Positions 37,079 through 47,095 of a stretch of 53,966 nt of DNA are shown here, piece after piece (the stretch's first letter is position 1; each line of letters starts with the position of its first letter). Source of the DNA: Cyanobacteria bacterium GSL.Bin1 (GTDB lineage: Bacteria > Cyanobacteriota > Cyanobacteriia > Cyanobacteriales > Rubidibacteraceae); assembly GCA_009909085.1 (NCBI GenBank), contig JAAANX010000172.1:1-53966 (forward strand), written 5' to 3'. The position numbers and the translations under genes were made by a program. The notes under the pieces were generated by a model. The model did no database searches and was not told the DNA's origin. It saw nothing but the letters and a program-made list of their open reading frames with translations.

Positions 37079-38187
37079 TATGAAGTACCTAATATTTGAT
37101 TCTTTACATACTCAATACGTTTTCTAACTTTATTATTAGAACTACTCGCATCACCTTTAGTATATTCCTTAAATTCTTGCGACTCTATAAAATGCACTGA
37201 AGCAGGTATAAGATGATCTCTTTCCTTTAACGCTATTGCAATTCCTACAGATATAGATTCAAATTTAATACGAGTTATTGGTCTTTTAATTTTCTTTCCT
37301 GTCCGAAGACTTTCAGGAAAATATTGCTCTATAAAACTTAGAGTTAATTTAAACTCATCTCTCATTTTCTGAATTTCGTTATTTCTTTCACTCTCGGGCT
37401 GATTACGAAGATATTCATTACACTCCTCTAAGTAATTATTAAGAAAATCATGAACTTTACCTTTACCAGGAAATTTTTCATAATTATGTAAAAAAGCAAA
37501 GAAGCGTAAAATAAATTCATTTGGATCTTTTCTCTTAGTATTAGCTTCTGAAAAAGAACATAAATCCAAAAAAGTCTTATCTTCTGATAACTCTTCTATG
37601 AGATCTAATAAAGGACCTTGCTTAATCCCTCTACGTTTTTCCATCTCATTAAGTTCAACGCTACCTGTATTAATTCTCTCAAATAAATCTCTACGAACTT
37701 CTTCATCAGCTTTTTCTGTTAATTGAATCATACGGATAGTTGCTCTTTTAAAGCGCCTCTGACGAGATGGCAGGAAGTCTTTAAAGTAAAAATTATTTAG
37801 ACTTTTAAGTTTTTCAAGATTTACTAATTTTAATTGGTTATTAATAAATTTTGATAAAGTACGAATACGTTGCGTACCATCTATAATTTCCAAGCGTCCA
37901 TCATAGTTATCATCTTCGCTTTTTATATCTGCAACATAAATATAGGGAAGAGGTAAACCTAAAAATATGGATTCGATAAATTTAGATTGATGTTTTTCAT
38001 CCCAGGCTTCCTCTCGCTGATAATCTGGAATAAAAATCTCATTAGTATCTTCATCTTCCCCGTCGAGAAATTTTTGAACCAATATTTCGATAGGATATTC
38101 TACGGTAGAATAATCTACAGGTTTTCTTCTTTCACGAATTTCTTCTTCCGCAATTTCTTGTTTTGTTACTTTTGTTTGGTTTGACAT
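37078..38187 (-). CDS. DUF262 protein (GmrS-like/ParB-fold)
   Basis: A 369-residue protein. The DUF262 core (about 30-200) shows IPDYQREEAW (53-62), the IIDGTQR motif (103-107) and FERIN (169-173). This family includes the N-terminal NTPase/nuclease half of GmrSD and BrxU restriction systems and of SspE. There is no DUF1524 HNH domain fused to it, so the nuclease partner role may fall to the downstream HEPN protein. The gene is AT-rich and is the first of two coupled genes behind mfd. Confidence 0.82.
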   Translation of the reverse strand: MSNQTKVTKQEIAEEEIRERRKPVDYSTVEYPIEILVQKFLDGEDEDTNEIFIPDYQREEAWDEKHQSKFIESIFLGLPLPYIYVADIKSEDDNYDGRLEIIDGTQRIRTLSKFINNQLKLVNLEKLKSLNNFYFKDFLPSRQRRFKRATIRMIQLTEKADEEVRRDLFERINTGSVELNEMEKRRGIKQGPLLDLIEELSEDKTFLDLCSFSEANTKRKDPNEFILRFFAFLHNYEKFPGKGKVHDFLNNYLEECNEYLRNQPESERNNEIQKMRDEFKLTLSFIEQYFPESLRTGKKIKRPITRIKFESISVGIAIALKERDHLIPASVHFIESQEFKEYTKGDASSSNNKVRKRIEYVKNQILGTS

Positions 38188-38249
38188 AATTTTTGCAATA
38201 TTTATATCTTATTGAAGGTAATATAAAATGGATAATTGAAAAGGAAATT

Positions 38250-38280
38250 TGGTTGTTATATGAATAAAATATAATAACCA
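38250..38280. repeat. AT-rich inverted repeat between cassette and mfd
   Basis: A 12-bp inverted repeat (TGGTTGTTATAT with ATATAATAACCA, one G-T pair, loop GAATAAA) lies four bases past the mfd stop. It may terminate mfd transcription or mark the cassette boundary; the flanking T-run expected of a terminator is weak. Confidence 0.6.
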
Positions 38281-38284
38281 CTTT

Positions 38285-41200
38285 CTATGATTTAATAATC
38301 GCGCTGTCTTGATCTAAAGATGCTCTCAATTCTCCTAACCAGCTAATTAAGTTATCTAACTGTTGTTGGGTTTTCAAAACACCCAATCCGCGCACCGTGA
38401 CTTTCCCTTGGCTGTAAACAAAACGCGACGCAATCTGTTTGGGAAGATGTTCTTGTAAGCGTTTCCAAGCGGGTTCTTCCATCGGAGTTTCTAGAGTAAC
38501 GTGCTGTTTTCCTTCCGGTTTAATGCGAGAAAAGCCAAGGGATTTGGTGATTTGTTTTAATTCCATGACCTGTAATAATTGTTGAACCGGAGAAGGTAAT
38601 TCGCCATACCGATCGCGCCAATCTTGTCTGATTTGATCGAGTTCTTTCTTGCTACTTGCCATCGTTACTGTGCGATACGCATCCATTTTTTGATCCATAT
38701 CGGTGATGTAATTATTCGGAACAAATGCCGTTAATTTCAGATCAATTTGCGTATCTTCCACTTGCGGAATATCTTGTCCTTGGACTTCCTGAATTGCTTC
38801 TTGTAGCATACTCATATACAAATCGAAGCCCACTGCATTCATTTGTCCCGACTGTTTCGCACCGAGTAACTCGCCAACGCCCCGAATCTCTAAATCACGC
38901 ATGGCTAGTTGATATCCCGAACCGAGTTGGGTAAACTCTTGCAACGCCCGCAGTCGTTTTTTTGCGGTATCGCTGAGACTACTTTGCTTGGGATAGAGTA
39001 ACCAGGCATGGGCTTGAATCCCCGACCGTCCAACACGCCCTCGCAGTTGATACAGTTGGGATAAGCCGAATTTTTGCGAATCTTCCACAACAATGGTATT
39101 CACGCGGGGAATATCTAACCCAGACTCAATAATGGTCGTACAAACGAGAATATCCGCATCCCCATTGTTGAACGTTAGCATGGTGGATTCTAATTCCCCT
39201 TCGTCCATTTGTCCGTGCGCGATCGCGATCCGTGCGCCAGGAACCATTTCTCGCAGTTTTCCGGCTGTTTCTTCAATCCCTTCTACTCGCGGAACCACAT
39301 AAAAGACTTGTCCACCGCGATCTAATTCATTGCGAATTGCCGTGCGAATCGCTTCTCCATCGTAAGGGGATAAATGGGTTTTAATCGGACGACGGGAGGG
39401 CGGTGGCGTAGTAATCAGACTCATTTCCCGAATCCCAGAAAGAGACATATATAAAGTTCGCGGAATCGGGGTTGCAGTTAAGGTGAGAACATCCACCTCG
39501 GTTTTCATGGATTTGATTTTCTCTTTTTGGTTCACCCCAAACCGTTGTTCTTCATCCACCACCAACATTCCCAAGTCTTTATATTTCACACTCTTATTGA
39601 GAAGTTGGTGCGTTCCGACCACGACATCTAATTCACCAGTAGAGAGACGCTTCAAAATATCTTTCCGTTCGTTAGCGGTACGGAAACGATTGAGTAACCC
39701 AATATTGATCGGATAAGGGGCAAACCGTTCTTTGAGGGTGTGATAATGCTGTTGGGTGAGAATCGTGGTGGGTGCGAGAAACGCCACTTGTTTCCCTGAC
39801 ATGAGAATTTTAAAGATCGCCCGAATCGCCACTTCTGTTTTCCCAAAACCCACATCCCCACACACCAAGCGATCCATTGGCAACTCACTTTCTAAATCGC
39901 GTTTTACATCCTGAACCGCTTTTAACTGGTCGGGGGTGGCTTGATACGGGAAGGAATCTTCTAATTCTTGTTGCCAAGGCGTATCCTCAGGATAGGAATA
40001 ACCGGAAAGCTGCGATCGCTTTGCGTATAAATCGAGTAAGTCAATGGCAACTTTTTTAACCGCTTTCTCGACCTTATTTTTCGTATTTTGCCAGGCTTTT
40101 CCTGACATTTTATTTAGTTGCGGTTTTCCTTCTCCCAAATGGCGGTAACGAGAGAGGGATTCTAAACTATCGGCGGGAACTCTTAACAAGCCATCCGCAT
40201 ACTCAACCACCAAATATTCTCGGGTTTCCCAACTTTCTAGTTTTAAAAACTTGCCAACGCCATGCTGACGATGAACCACATAATCTCCCGGACGCAGCTT
40301 GTTGAGATCAACTTGCTTCGATGCAGCCCGTCGGCGTTTGCGAATATAACTGGGTGTGGTTAAAACGTGCTGTCCGAAAAATTCCCGGTCAGTAACAACT
40401 GCAATACGAAACGTGGGGAGGATAAAGCCTTCCACTTCCCCTAACCCCGAATATTTCACCGCAACGGCTGTTTTTTCGCGCTGTAACTTTTCAATCGCAG
40501 GATAATCGCGGGGGTTGGGAACAAATTGCGCCGGACAATCGTGTTCTTGGAGTAAGGAAACCGATCGCGAGGGTTGGGCGGAAATAATCCAAGTGTCATA
40601 ATTTTCTAGGGTCATCCCACTGTAAATTTCTCGTTTTCCTCTGATGATTTCCGCTAGCTTGGCAAATTGGTGTGGAGTAACGGGAAGGGGACGACTGGCG
40701 AGATTGACTCCTGAGTCATTTTCTTCGGTAATTTCAGACAAATGAAGCTGATAGAACAGTTCTGCATCTTCTAAACAGGTTGGCAAGTCCGCATGAAGGC
40801 GAGGAAGGTCAGGATTACTTTCTTGATATTGGTCTTCGGTATGTTCTAACCAGCGATCGCTGTGGGCTTGACATTGTTCTGGTTCATCCACCACAACGAG
40901 AGTATTCTCGGGAAGATAATCTAGTAAGGAAGCAGGTTCAGGATACGCTAACCCTAAGAACCGGTGCATCCCATCCGGATAATTCTCTTCTTCAAAGGCG
41001 GACTGTTCTTCTGAAGAAAGATAAGAATACAGACGATCTAAGTTTTCTTGTTCGGTAATACCTTTGGCAATCAGAGGCGAAAAACTAGTCGGAGTTAAGG
41101 TCAGGCTTTCAATTTGATCTAAGGATCGTTGACTCACCGGATCAAACTCGCGCAGTTGTTCCAGTTCATCGCCAAACCACTCTAAGCGAATGGGAAGTTC

Positions 41201-41785
41201 AGACGCAACGGGAAAGATATCCACTAAATCCCCTCTTCTTGTCCATTGTCCTTCCGTTTCGACTAAAGAGACTCGTTCATAGCCTAATTCGGTGAGGCGA
41301 TGATCAATGGTTTTGCTAGCGAGAGACATTCCCTTCTCAAAAGAAAGACAAATCTGTTCAAATTCCTTTTGTGGGGGAAGATGAGGCTGTAAAGCTTTTT
41401 CCGTCGCGACAATTGCCGTGGGTTTTTCCGGTTGTTGCTGAAGCGTTAATAAAACTTGAATCTGTCCCCAAATCATCTCTGATTCCGGGTTAAAGGGTTC
41501 GTAAGGCGTGGCTTCAGAAGTGGGATAAAACTGCACGGTTTCCCAGCCCATACTTTGCAGTTGCGTCGCCCAGCGTCCCGCTTCTTCTAAGGTGGCACAA
41601 ATAACGAATAAATGGGAGGTTTCTGCTTTGTTAAGCGACTGTTGCGCAAACGCAGAAGCCATTAATCCCTTCGGCAAGCGAGGGATTCCGGTCAGTTTTA
41701 AGCTGTGATTATTGACAAGATTTTGACGAAGTTCTTGAGTTAAGCGCGATCGCGCTAATGTCCGAATAACTGAAGCAAATGCCAT
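38285..41785 (-). CDS. mfd: transcription-repair coupling factor Mfd
   Basis: ATP-driven translocase of 1166 residues that removes stalled RNA polymerase and recruits UvrA. Domain order: UvrB-like N-terminal module (about 1-350), CarD-like RNA polymerase-interacting domain (about 490-560, [14 protein letters not shown]), helicase core with Walker [12 protein letters not shown] (about 640) and DEEQRFGV (about 745), and the TRCF C-terminal domain (about 1010-1150). The frame is intact to TAG. The last ~98 codons are nearly duplicated at 35989-36282, so this 3' end may have been supplied by the inserted cassette. Confidence 0.97.
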   Translation of the reverse strand: MAFASVIRTLARSRLTQELRQNLVNNHSLKLTGIPRLPKGLMASAFAQQSLNKAETSHLFVICATLEEAGRWATQLQSMGWETVQFYPTSEATPYEPFNPESEMIWGQIQVLLTLQQQPEKPTAIVATEKALQPHLPPQKEFEQICLSFEKGMSLASKTIDHRLTELGYERVSLVETEGQWTRRGDLVDIFPVASELPIRLEWFGDELEQLREFDPVSQRSLDQIESLTLTPTSFSPLIAKGITEQENLDRLYSYLSSEEQSAFEEENYPDGMHRFLGLAYPEPASLLDYLPENTLVVVDEPEQCQAHSDRWLEHTEDQYQESNPDLPRLHADLPTCLEDAELFYQLHLSEITEENDSGVNLASRPLPVTPHQFAKLAEIIRGKREIYSGMTLENYDTWIISAQPSRSVSLLQEHDCPAQFVPNPRDYPAIEKLQREKTAVAVKYSGLGEVEGFILPTFRIAVVTDREFFGQHVLTTPSYIRKRRRAASKQVDLNKLRPGDYVVHRQHGVGKFLKLESWETREYLVVEYADGLLRVPADSLESLSRYRHLGEGKPQLNKMSGKAWQNTKNKVEKAVKKVAIDLLDLYAKRSQLSGYSYPEDTPWQQELEDSFPYQATPDQLKAVQDVKRDLESELPMDRLVCGDVGFGKTEVAIRAIFKILMSGKQVAFLAPTTILTQQHYHTLKERFAPYPINIGLLNRFRTANERKDILKRLSTGELDVVVGTHQLLNKSVKYKDLGMLVVDEEQRFGVNQKEKIKSMKTEVDVLTLTATPIPRTLYMSLSGIREMSLITTPPPSRRPIKTHLSPYDGEAIRTAIRNELDRGGQVFYVVPRVEGIEETAGKLREMVPGARIAIAHGQMDEGELESTMLTFNNGDADILVCTTIIESGLDIPRVNTIVVEDSQKFGLSQLYQLRGRVGRSGIQAHAWLLYPKQSSLSDTAKKRLRALQEFTQLGSGYQLAMRDLEIRGVGELLGAKQSGQMNAVGFDLYMSMLQEAIQEVQGQDIPQVEDTQIDLKLTAFVPNNYITDMDQKMDAYRTVTMASSKKELDQIRQDWRDRYGELPSPVQQLLQVMELKQITKSLGFSRIKPEGKQHVTLETPMEEPAWKRLQEHLPKQIASRFVYSQGKVTVRGLGVLKTQQQLDNLISWLGELRASLDQDSAIIKS

Positions 41786-42257
41786 GAACTAAATGGGATG
41801 AAGGCAATCATTCGTTTTTATTTTAAGGGAAAAGTTTCCGGTGTTTACGGAGGAAATTTCTGCTGTGAACAGCTTAGCGCAATTCTTCTTTTACCCTTCT
41901 CCTCTGAATTCTGAAAAATATGATGAAATAAATGAAGTTTTGTAACGCTCTTCAGAAATAATTAGAGAAAGCGCGATCGCGCTCATTTTCTCTCCTGATC
42001 CAGAAATTCCTCACCCAACAACCTTTTCATGTTTTAAGCTCTGTAAAGAAAAGTGCCCCCCGTGACCCATTTTCTCGCAAATAACCTGAGAAGATTGGAA
42101 ATCATCTATGATTTTAGTAAAGTTATATTACTATCTCCTCATTTTCAAAATAATCATGGCTATACTGAATTGTTATCAGGTGAAGCTAAGAAAATAGCCA
42201 AACTCCATAAAAAAACGAAAGTTATAGTTCTGTGATAACAAATCGGAGGTCAAATTA
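41786..42257. other. spacer, mfd promoter side and small-gene leader
   Basis: About 470 bp with no convincing gene. It contains a HIP1-type palindrome flanked by AGAGAAA and TTTTCTCT near 41965-41995, which may fold. A GTG-started 60-codon frame at 42053 lacks support. A GGAGGT ribosome-binding site for the next gene is at its end. Confidence 0.45.
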
Positions 42258-42635
42258 ATGCAATTAAGTCAAAATAAAAGCCTAACCCAAAACCAATTTT
42301 TAGCGGTTATTAAGAGCTTTTTAATTTGGTGTTTTACACTCACGGTGTGCTTTTTAGTCGTTGGATTTCCGGTTGTTGCAGTGATTACTGCTATAACTTC
42401 TGTTTTCGCGATCGCGCTCCAATCGATTTTACCCGTGAGTGCCGTTTTGCTGGTTGCCAGTAGTGTGATCGGCATGAATATTTTAGCCATTCTCTTAATT
42501 TCTGCCGGATTAACTCTTAAAGGAATTCATCCCCAACAAGTGAGTTGGTTACGTTGGTTACATGGAAAAGGAAGCCTTAAACAAACCGCTCAATTTGCAT
42601 CTTGCCCCATTACTTGTAACTTAATTAAAGAATAA
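42258..42635 (+). CDS. small membrane protein, unknown
   Basis: A 125-residue protein with a polar N-terminus (MQLSQNKSLTQNQF) and two to three membrane helices (about 18-45, 47-65 and 62-88), then a basic tail containing LRWLHGKGSLK. A GGAGGT lies before the ATG at good spacing. I do not recognise the family. It sits alone between mfd and psbI, with no obvious partner. Confidence 0.6.
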   Translation: MQLSQNKSLTQNQFLAVIKSFLIWCFTLTVCFLVVGFPVVAVITAITSVFAIALQSILPVSAVLLVASSVIGMNILAILLISAGLTLKGIHPQQVSWLRWLHGKGSLKQTAQFASCPITCNLIKE

Positions 42636-42998
42636 AAAAACTGCCATTTCAATCTCCTTTGGCTGTTATTTAATCCTCTCTCAGGGCGAATGATCAAATG
42701 ATTGTTCGTCCTGAAATGATAAAGGTCGCCCATGAATCACAAGTTTCAATGGGTTGAATTCTGAAAAATCAAGAACAAATAACATTAACCGCTCTCCTGA
42801 GGCGCTCTCACCCAACTAAAAAACCGCTCAATGTTATTGCAAGAAGCGACTTGGGTTAAGTATCATGAAGATGTTATTGTCTAAATTTAAGAAAACCCCT
42901 GCCCTTGCGCTGGGATGAGTCAGAGATCATGTCTTCTGTCATCGAAGGCACCTACTCTGACCATTGTTCAACCCTTAGTTAACTCAAACCTCTAGACT
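42636..42998. other. spacer upstream of psbI with a hairpin
   Basis: No ORF is recognised. A 10-bp stem (TCAGGGCGAA with TTCGTCCTGA, one G-T pair) at 42681-42714 has no T-run and may be a leftover structure or processing site. The psbI promoter must be within the right half. Confidence 0.45.
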
Positions 42999-43118
42999 AT
43001 GCTCACACTAAAAATTGCTGTTTATCTCGTTGTTGGTTTCTTTGTCAGCTTATTCATCTTTGGTTTCTTATCCAATGACCCCGCTCGTAACCCCAATCGT
43101 CAAGACTTAGATAACTAA
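42999..43118 (+). CDS. psbI: photosystem II reaction-centre protein I
   Basis: A 39-residue single-helix subunit of the photosystem II core, next to D1 and Cyt b559. The sequence [15 protein letters not shown], then [13 protein letters not shown] and ARNPNR, matches PsbI end to end. It is too short for ordinary gene-length cut-offs but cannot be mistaken. A classic terminator stands 24 bp after the stop, so it is monocistronic. Confidence 0.97.
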   Translation: MLTLKIAVYLVVGFFVSLFIFGFLSNDPARNPNRQDLDN

Positions 43119-43141
43119 AAAACTCCGCGATCAGATAATGG

Positions 43142-43170
43142 ATCGGGCGGGACCTTCTCGCTCGATTTTT
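43142..43170 (+). terminator. rho-independent terminator of psbI
   Basis: An 11-bp stem (ATCGGGCGGGA with TCTCGCTCGAT, CCT loop, two G-T pairs) is followed by TTTTT. Confidence 0.85.
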
Positions 43171-43323
43171 AATTTTCATTACAGATAAGCTAAAGTAGTA
43201 ATGAGTATGAATAGTTTAAGTTTGCCCAAACTAGATCATTAGAGACTATTCCCTAGCGAGAAGTTTATCTTTTATGAATAGCTGGGGTGTCCCTGTAGCA
43301 AGAACGACAACCCGCTTAACCTT

Positions 43324-43806
43324 ATGATTAGAATTGAAAACAATCGTCATTTCCAAAAAACGCAAGCCTCTACCACGCCAAGGGAAACCGTAAAATCGTT
43401 AGAAGATGCCTTAGCGCAATGTCAAGAACAAGGAATGCGCCTTAGTCGTCAACGACGCTCCATCTTAGAATTGTTGTGGCGATGTGAGGAACATCTCTCT
43501 GCGCGAGAAATTTATGACCGTTTAAATCACGAAGGAAAAGACATTGGACACACATCTGTCTATCAAAACTTAGAAGCCCTCTCGAGCCATGGCATTATTG
43601 AATGTGTAGAACGGTGTGAAGGACGCTTGTATGGGCATATTAGTGAAGCCCACAGCCACATTAACTGCGTCGATAGCGGTAAAATAATGGATGTTTACGT
43701 GGAATTGCCAGACGACTTAATCCAAGAAATTGAAGCCCGGACTGGACTCGAAATTACCGACTACCGGATTAATTTCTATGGTCGCGAAAAAGGTTCAGTT
43801 GAGTAG
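43324..43806 (+). CDS. Fur-family regulator, FurC/PerR-like
   Basis: Metal-dependent repressor of 160 residues. The winged helix (about 35-95: MRLSRQRRSILELLW, SAREIYDRL, GHTSVYQNLEALSSHGIIE) is followed by a dimerisation domain with EAHSHINCVDSGKIMDV. It is closest to the cyanobacterial PerR/FurC type that senses peroxide. It lacks the CxxC zinc-site pairs of canonical Fur/PerR. Target promoters are not visible here, although the helicase gene is next. Confidence 0.85.
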   Translation: MIRIENNRHFQKTQASTTPRETVKSLEDALAQCQEQGMRLSRQRRSILELLWRCEEHLSAREIYDRLNHEGKDIGHTSVYQNLEALSSHGIIECVERCEGRLYGHISEAHSHINCVDSGKIMDVYVELPDDLIQEIEARTGLEITDYRINFYGREKGSVE

Positions 43807-43830
43807 TTGCCAGTAGACAAGTCACAAAGG

Positions 43831-43854
43831 ACGAATGACAAATAACGAATAACG
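43831..43854. repeat. AATGACAAATAACGAATAACG intergenic repeat
   Basis: Short tandem-like ACGAAT/AATAAC units in the spacer between furC/perR and the helicase gene, loosely related to the repeats at 17562 and 34194. Confidence 0.4.
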
Positions 43855-43863
43855 AGAATATAA

Positions 43864-46521
43864 GTGAGTGTTTTTTCCACCGACCTAGATTTAGAGACGC
43901 TTTTTCCCTTTGAACTCGATAATTTTCAAGTCCGCGCGATCGCTGCTCTTGAAGCGAACAAATCCGTTGTCGTATCAGTCCCCACCGGTTCTGGGAAAAC
44001 CCTGATCGGAGAATATGCGATTCATCGCGCCCTGGCGAAGGGGAAACGTGTCTTCTATACAACACCGCTCAAAGCACTCTCGAATCAAAAACTCCGCGAT
44101 TTCCAAGAGAGCTTTGGTTGGGAGCAAGTGGGGCTACTCACTGGGGATGTTTCCATCAATCGCAATGCCGGTGTCGTGGTCATGACCACAGAAATTTTCC
44201 GCAATATGCTTTACGGCACCTCCATTGGTGAAGTCGGCACCTCGTTGGAAAATGTGGAAGCGGTGGTTTTAGACGAATGTCATTATATGAATGATCCCAA
44301 TCGGGGAACGGTTTGGGAAGAATCGATTATTTACTGTCCGAAAAGTGTGCAGTTGGTGGCACTCTCGGCAACCATTGCCAACGCCGGACAACTCACCGAC
44401 TGGATTAATGAAATTCATGGTCCCACAGAACTCGTCAAATCCGATTTTCGCCCCGTTCCCCTAGAATTTTATTTTAGTAATCCGAAAGGGCTTTTTCCAC
44501 TCCTCAACGAACAAAAAGCGAAACTCAATTCTCGTCTCAAGCCGAAGAAAAAAGGAAATAACAAAACTCGGGTGAGCAAAGCGGATTGCCCCAGTTTAAC
44601 CACAGTGGTGGAACAATTAGCTCAACGGGAAATGCTACCTGCGATCTATTTTATTTTTAGTCGTCGCGGGTGTGACCAATCCGTCGAGCAATTGGATGGG
44701 CTTTCTTTGGTGACACCGGAAGAAAGTGAGCAAATTCAGCAACATCTACAGCAGTTTTTAGAGCGACATCCCGAAGGGGCGCGTGCGGGGCAAATTGAAC
44801 CATTAACGCGAGGCGTTGCTGCCCATCATGCGGGTGTCTTACCGGCGTGGAAAGGCTTAGTGGAAGAATTGTTTACTCATGGTTTAGTGAAGGTGGTTTT
44901 TGCCACCGAAACCCTTGCCGCTGGAGTGAATATGCCTGCCCGGACAACGGTGATTTCTTCCCTGTCGAAACGAACCGATCAAGGACATCGCTTATTACGC
45001 GCATCAGAATTTTTGCAAATGTCAGGACGGGCGGGACGGCGAGGAATGGATGAACGGGGGAATGTGGTTTGTGTGCAAACGCGGTTTGAAGGGGCAAAAG
45101 AAGCTGCTTACTTAGCCACCCAAGAGTCTGACCCTTTAGTCAGTCAGTTTACCCCCACTTATGGCATGGTGTTGAATTTACTGCAACGCCAAACGATTCA
45201 AGAAGCAAAAGCCCTATTAGAGCGCAGTTTTGCGCAGTATTTGGCGAATCAAAAACTGATTCCGGAACAAAAGGCGATCGCGCAGTTAAGCCAAGAAATC
45301 ACCCGCATTGATTTTGAAATCGCTTCGATTCCCCGAGAGTACTTTCAGCAATACGAAAAACTGCAAGGCCATCTCAAAGAAGAACGGCGCATTCTCAAAT
45401 ATTTAGAACGTCAAGCCCAGCGCGATCGCGCCCCGGCTTTAACCGCAGCCGTTTCTGAAGCCCGCAGCGGCGATCTCCTCTACCTCAAAGGCAAATATGT
45501 CACCGTCTCTTCTCCCTTACCGGCTGTTCTTGTCGATACCGAACCCAGTCCCGGAAAATCCTCCCTCTTAATTTGCCTGGCTGCAGATAATCGCTGGTAT
45601 ATTGCCACCCCAGCCGATGTTTGCGCGATCGGAGAAGTCTTACTTCCCCAATCTGCCCTCACTGGCATTCATCCGCCCGGAGATTTAGAAATGAAACCGG
45701 GGAAACGGCGTAAAGGAGACGAAACCACCGCTGAAATTGCCCAAAGAATGTCGGGCATCACCCCGCCCAATTTAGATGCCCCGGAAGTAGAAGCGCAAAA
45801 AGCAAAAATTAAAGATTTACAACAGCGACTTAATCATCATCCCCTCCAACAATGGGGACAACCCAAACAACTCCTGAAAACCTATAATCGTCGCCAGCAA
45901 CTGCAAGAAGAACTCGAAAGACATCAGATCAATACTCGGGAAAACCAATCGCAACATTGGCGAGAATTTATCGAGATTTGCGAAGTCTTAGAAACCTTTG
46001 GCGCTTTAGACAATTATCAACCGACTTCTTTAGGGGAAACCGCCGCTGCGATTCGTGGGGACAATGAATTATGGTTAGGGTTAGCCTTACGGTCGGGTTG
46101 CTTAGATGAACTGAGTCCTGCTGATCTAGCTGCTGCGGCTTGTGCTTTAATCATCGAAACCCCCCGCCCGGACAGTGAGAGCCATTTTCCGCCGCCCATG
46201 CCTGTGATTAGCGCTCTCAGCGAATTGCGAGGAACCCGGCGGGAGTTATTCCAAACTCAGCGACGCCATCGCGTGGCAATTCCCCTCTGGTTAGAACCGG
46301 ATTTAATTGGTCTGGTAGAACAATGGGTAGAAGGGATTGAGTGGAATGAACTCTGTGAAGGAACTAGCCTCGATGAAGGCGATTTAGTCCGAATTTTACG
46401 ACGAACCCGAGATTTTCTTTCTCAAATTCCCCATGTTCCCCATTTAGCCAATTCCCTACGCACAAATGCCCGACTTGCAGTTGAACAAATGGAACGTTTC
46501 CCGGTTCTAGAATTTGAATAA
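43864..46521 (+). CDS. Ski2-like DExH RNA helicase with DSHCT domain
   Basis: An 885-residue helicase of the Ski2/Mtr4 family. Motifs: SVPTGSGKTLIGEY (Walker A, about 38-52), DECHYMND (DExH, near 138), SATIAN, and QMSGRAGRRGMDERG (motif VI). The C-terminal part (about 700-885) is the DSHCT region typical of RNA-processing members; plant plastid homologues act in RNA maturation. The start is GTG at 43864, with no better upstream option. It ends convergently with the next gene. Confidence 0.9.
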   Translation: MSVFSTDLDLETLFPFELDNFQVRAIAALEANKSVVVSVPTGSGKTLIGEYAIHRALAKGKRVFYTTPLKALSNQKLRDFQESFGWEQVGLLTGDVSINRNAGVVVMTTEIFRNMLYGTSIGEVGTSLENVEAVVLDECHYMNDPNRGTVWEESIIYCPKSVQLVALSATIANAGQLTDWINEIHGPTELVKSDFRPVPLEFYFSNPKGLFPLLNEQKAKLNSRLKPKKKGNNKTRVSKADCPSLTTVVEQLAQREMLPAIYFIFSRRGCDQSVEQLDGLSLVTPEESEQIQQHLQQFLERHPEGARAGQIEPLTRGVAAHHAGVLPAWKGLVEELFTHGLVKVVFATETLAAGVNMPARTTVISSLSKRTDQGHRLLRASEFLQMSGRAGRRGMDERGNVVCVQTRFEGAKEAAYLATQESDPLVSQFTPTYGMVLNLLQRQTIQEAKALLERSFAQYLANQKLIPEQKAIAQLSQEITRIDFEIASIPREYFQQYEKLQGHLKEERRILKYLERQAQRDRAPALTAAVSEARSGDLLYLKGKYVTVSSPLPAVLVDTEPSPGKSSLLICLAADNRWYIATPADVCAIGEVLLPQSALTGIHPPGDLEMKPGKRRKGDETTAEIAQRMSGITPPNLDAPEVEAQKAKIKDLQQRLNHHPLQQWGQPKQLLKTYNRRQQLQEELERHQINTRENQSQHWREFIEICEVLETFGALDNYQPTSLGETAAAIRGDNELWLGLALRSGCLDELSPADLAAAACALIIETPRPDSESHFPPPMPVISALSELRGTRRELFQTQRRHRVAIPLWLEPDLIGLVEQWVEGIEWNELCEGTSLDEGDLVRILRRTRDFLSQIPHVPHLANSLRTNARLAVEQMERFPVLEFE

Positions 46522-46577
46522 GTATTTAGTTCCGCAGGGAAGAAATTTAATTGAACTCAAACCAGTTAATCACAAAA

Positions 46578-46931
46578 TTATTCGTTGCTATCGCGCTCTT
46601 CTAGATGTCTTAGTTGATATCTAACGGCGTTGAGATAGCCTTCATCATTTAATTTATCTTGAGAAAGTCGTCCTTGATTGATTGCGGTTTGCACTAAATC
46701 TTCGGCTTCAATTTGACCGCTTTCATAGGCGATCGCTAAGCCATGAAAACCGGGAATATCTTGGTCGGTAAAGTGACCGCTATAAGCACGGTGCACTAAA
46801 TTAAAAGGCTGAATTTCACGGTTATTCTCACTTGAAGAAACGGCTGCTACTTCACCAGCTAGTGCAACAGGAGAAGCAATAACTAAGCTTGCCGTTAGAA
46901 GACTACTGGTTAGAACATGAAAACCTTTCAT
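46578..46931 (-). CDS. small exported protein, unknown
   Basis: A 117-residue protein with a clear signal peptide (MKGFHVLTSSLLTASLVIAS, probable cleavage after PVALAG). The mature part is acidic and helical, with a HFTDQDIPGFHGLAIAYESG stretch. The frame opens at 46952, but ATG 46931 is preceded by GGAGGT seven bases ahead. I do not recognise the family. Its EITYESG-like segment is reminiscent of AITYESG in the exported protein at 49122, but the two are otherwise different. Confidence 0.7.
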   Translation of the reverse strand: MKGFHVLTSSLLTASLVIASPVALAGEVAAVSSSENNREIQPFNLVHRAYSGHFTDQDIPGFHGLAIAYESGQIEAEDLVQTAINQGRLSQDKLNDEGYLNAVRYQLRHLEERDSNE

Positions 46932-46938
46932 GATGTTG

Positions 46939-46944
46939 ACCTCC
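46939..46944 (-). promoter_or_regulatory. ribosome-binding site fixing the start at 46931
   Basis: GGAGGT seven bases before ATG 46931 on the minus strand; the longer frame would start upstream of it. Confidence 0.7.
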
Positions 46945-47095
46945 AAATTCATCTTTATCCTTAATGTAACTATTTAACTAGTTAGTAATTTAGTATTTAA
47001 TACTTATTTTTATGGGGAAGGATTAAAATTCAATCTTTAGAAATAGCTCTAACGTTAGAGATAGCTAGACCAAAGAGCCATTTTCTTAAACGTTA

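Noticed and set aside
41965-41995. hairpin around a HIP1 palindrome upstream of mfd
   Set aside because: GCGCGATCGCGC is self-complementary by nature; no T-run or neighbouring gene end makes it a terminator.
42053-42235. 60-codon frame with GTG start
   Set aside because: Only a GTG start inside a C-run, no ribosome-binding site, no similarity; the next gene has a strong one.
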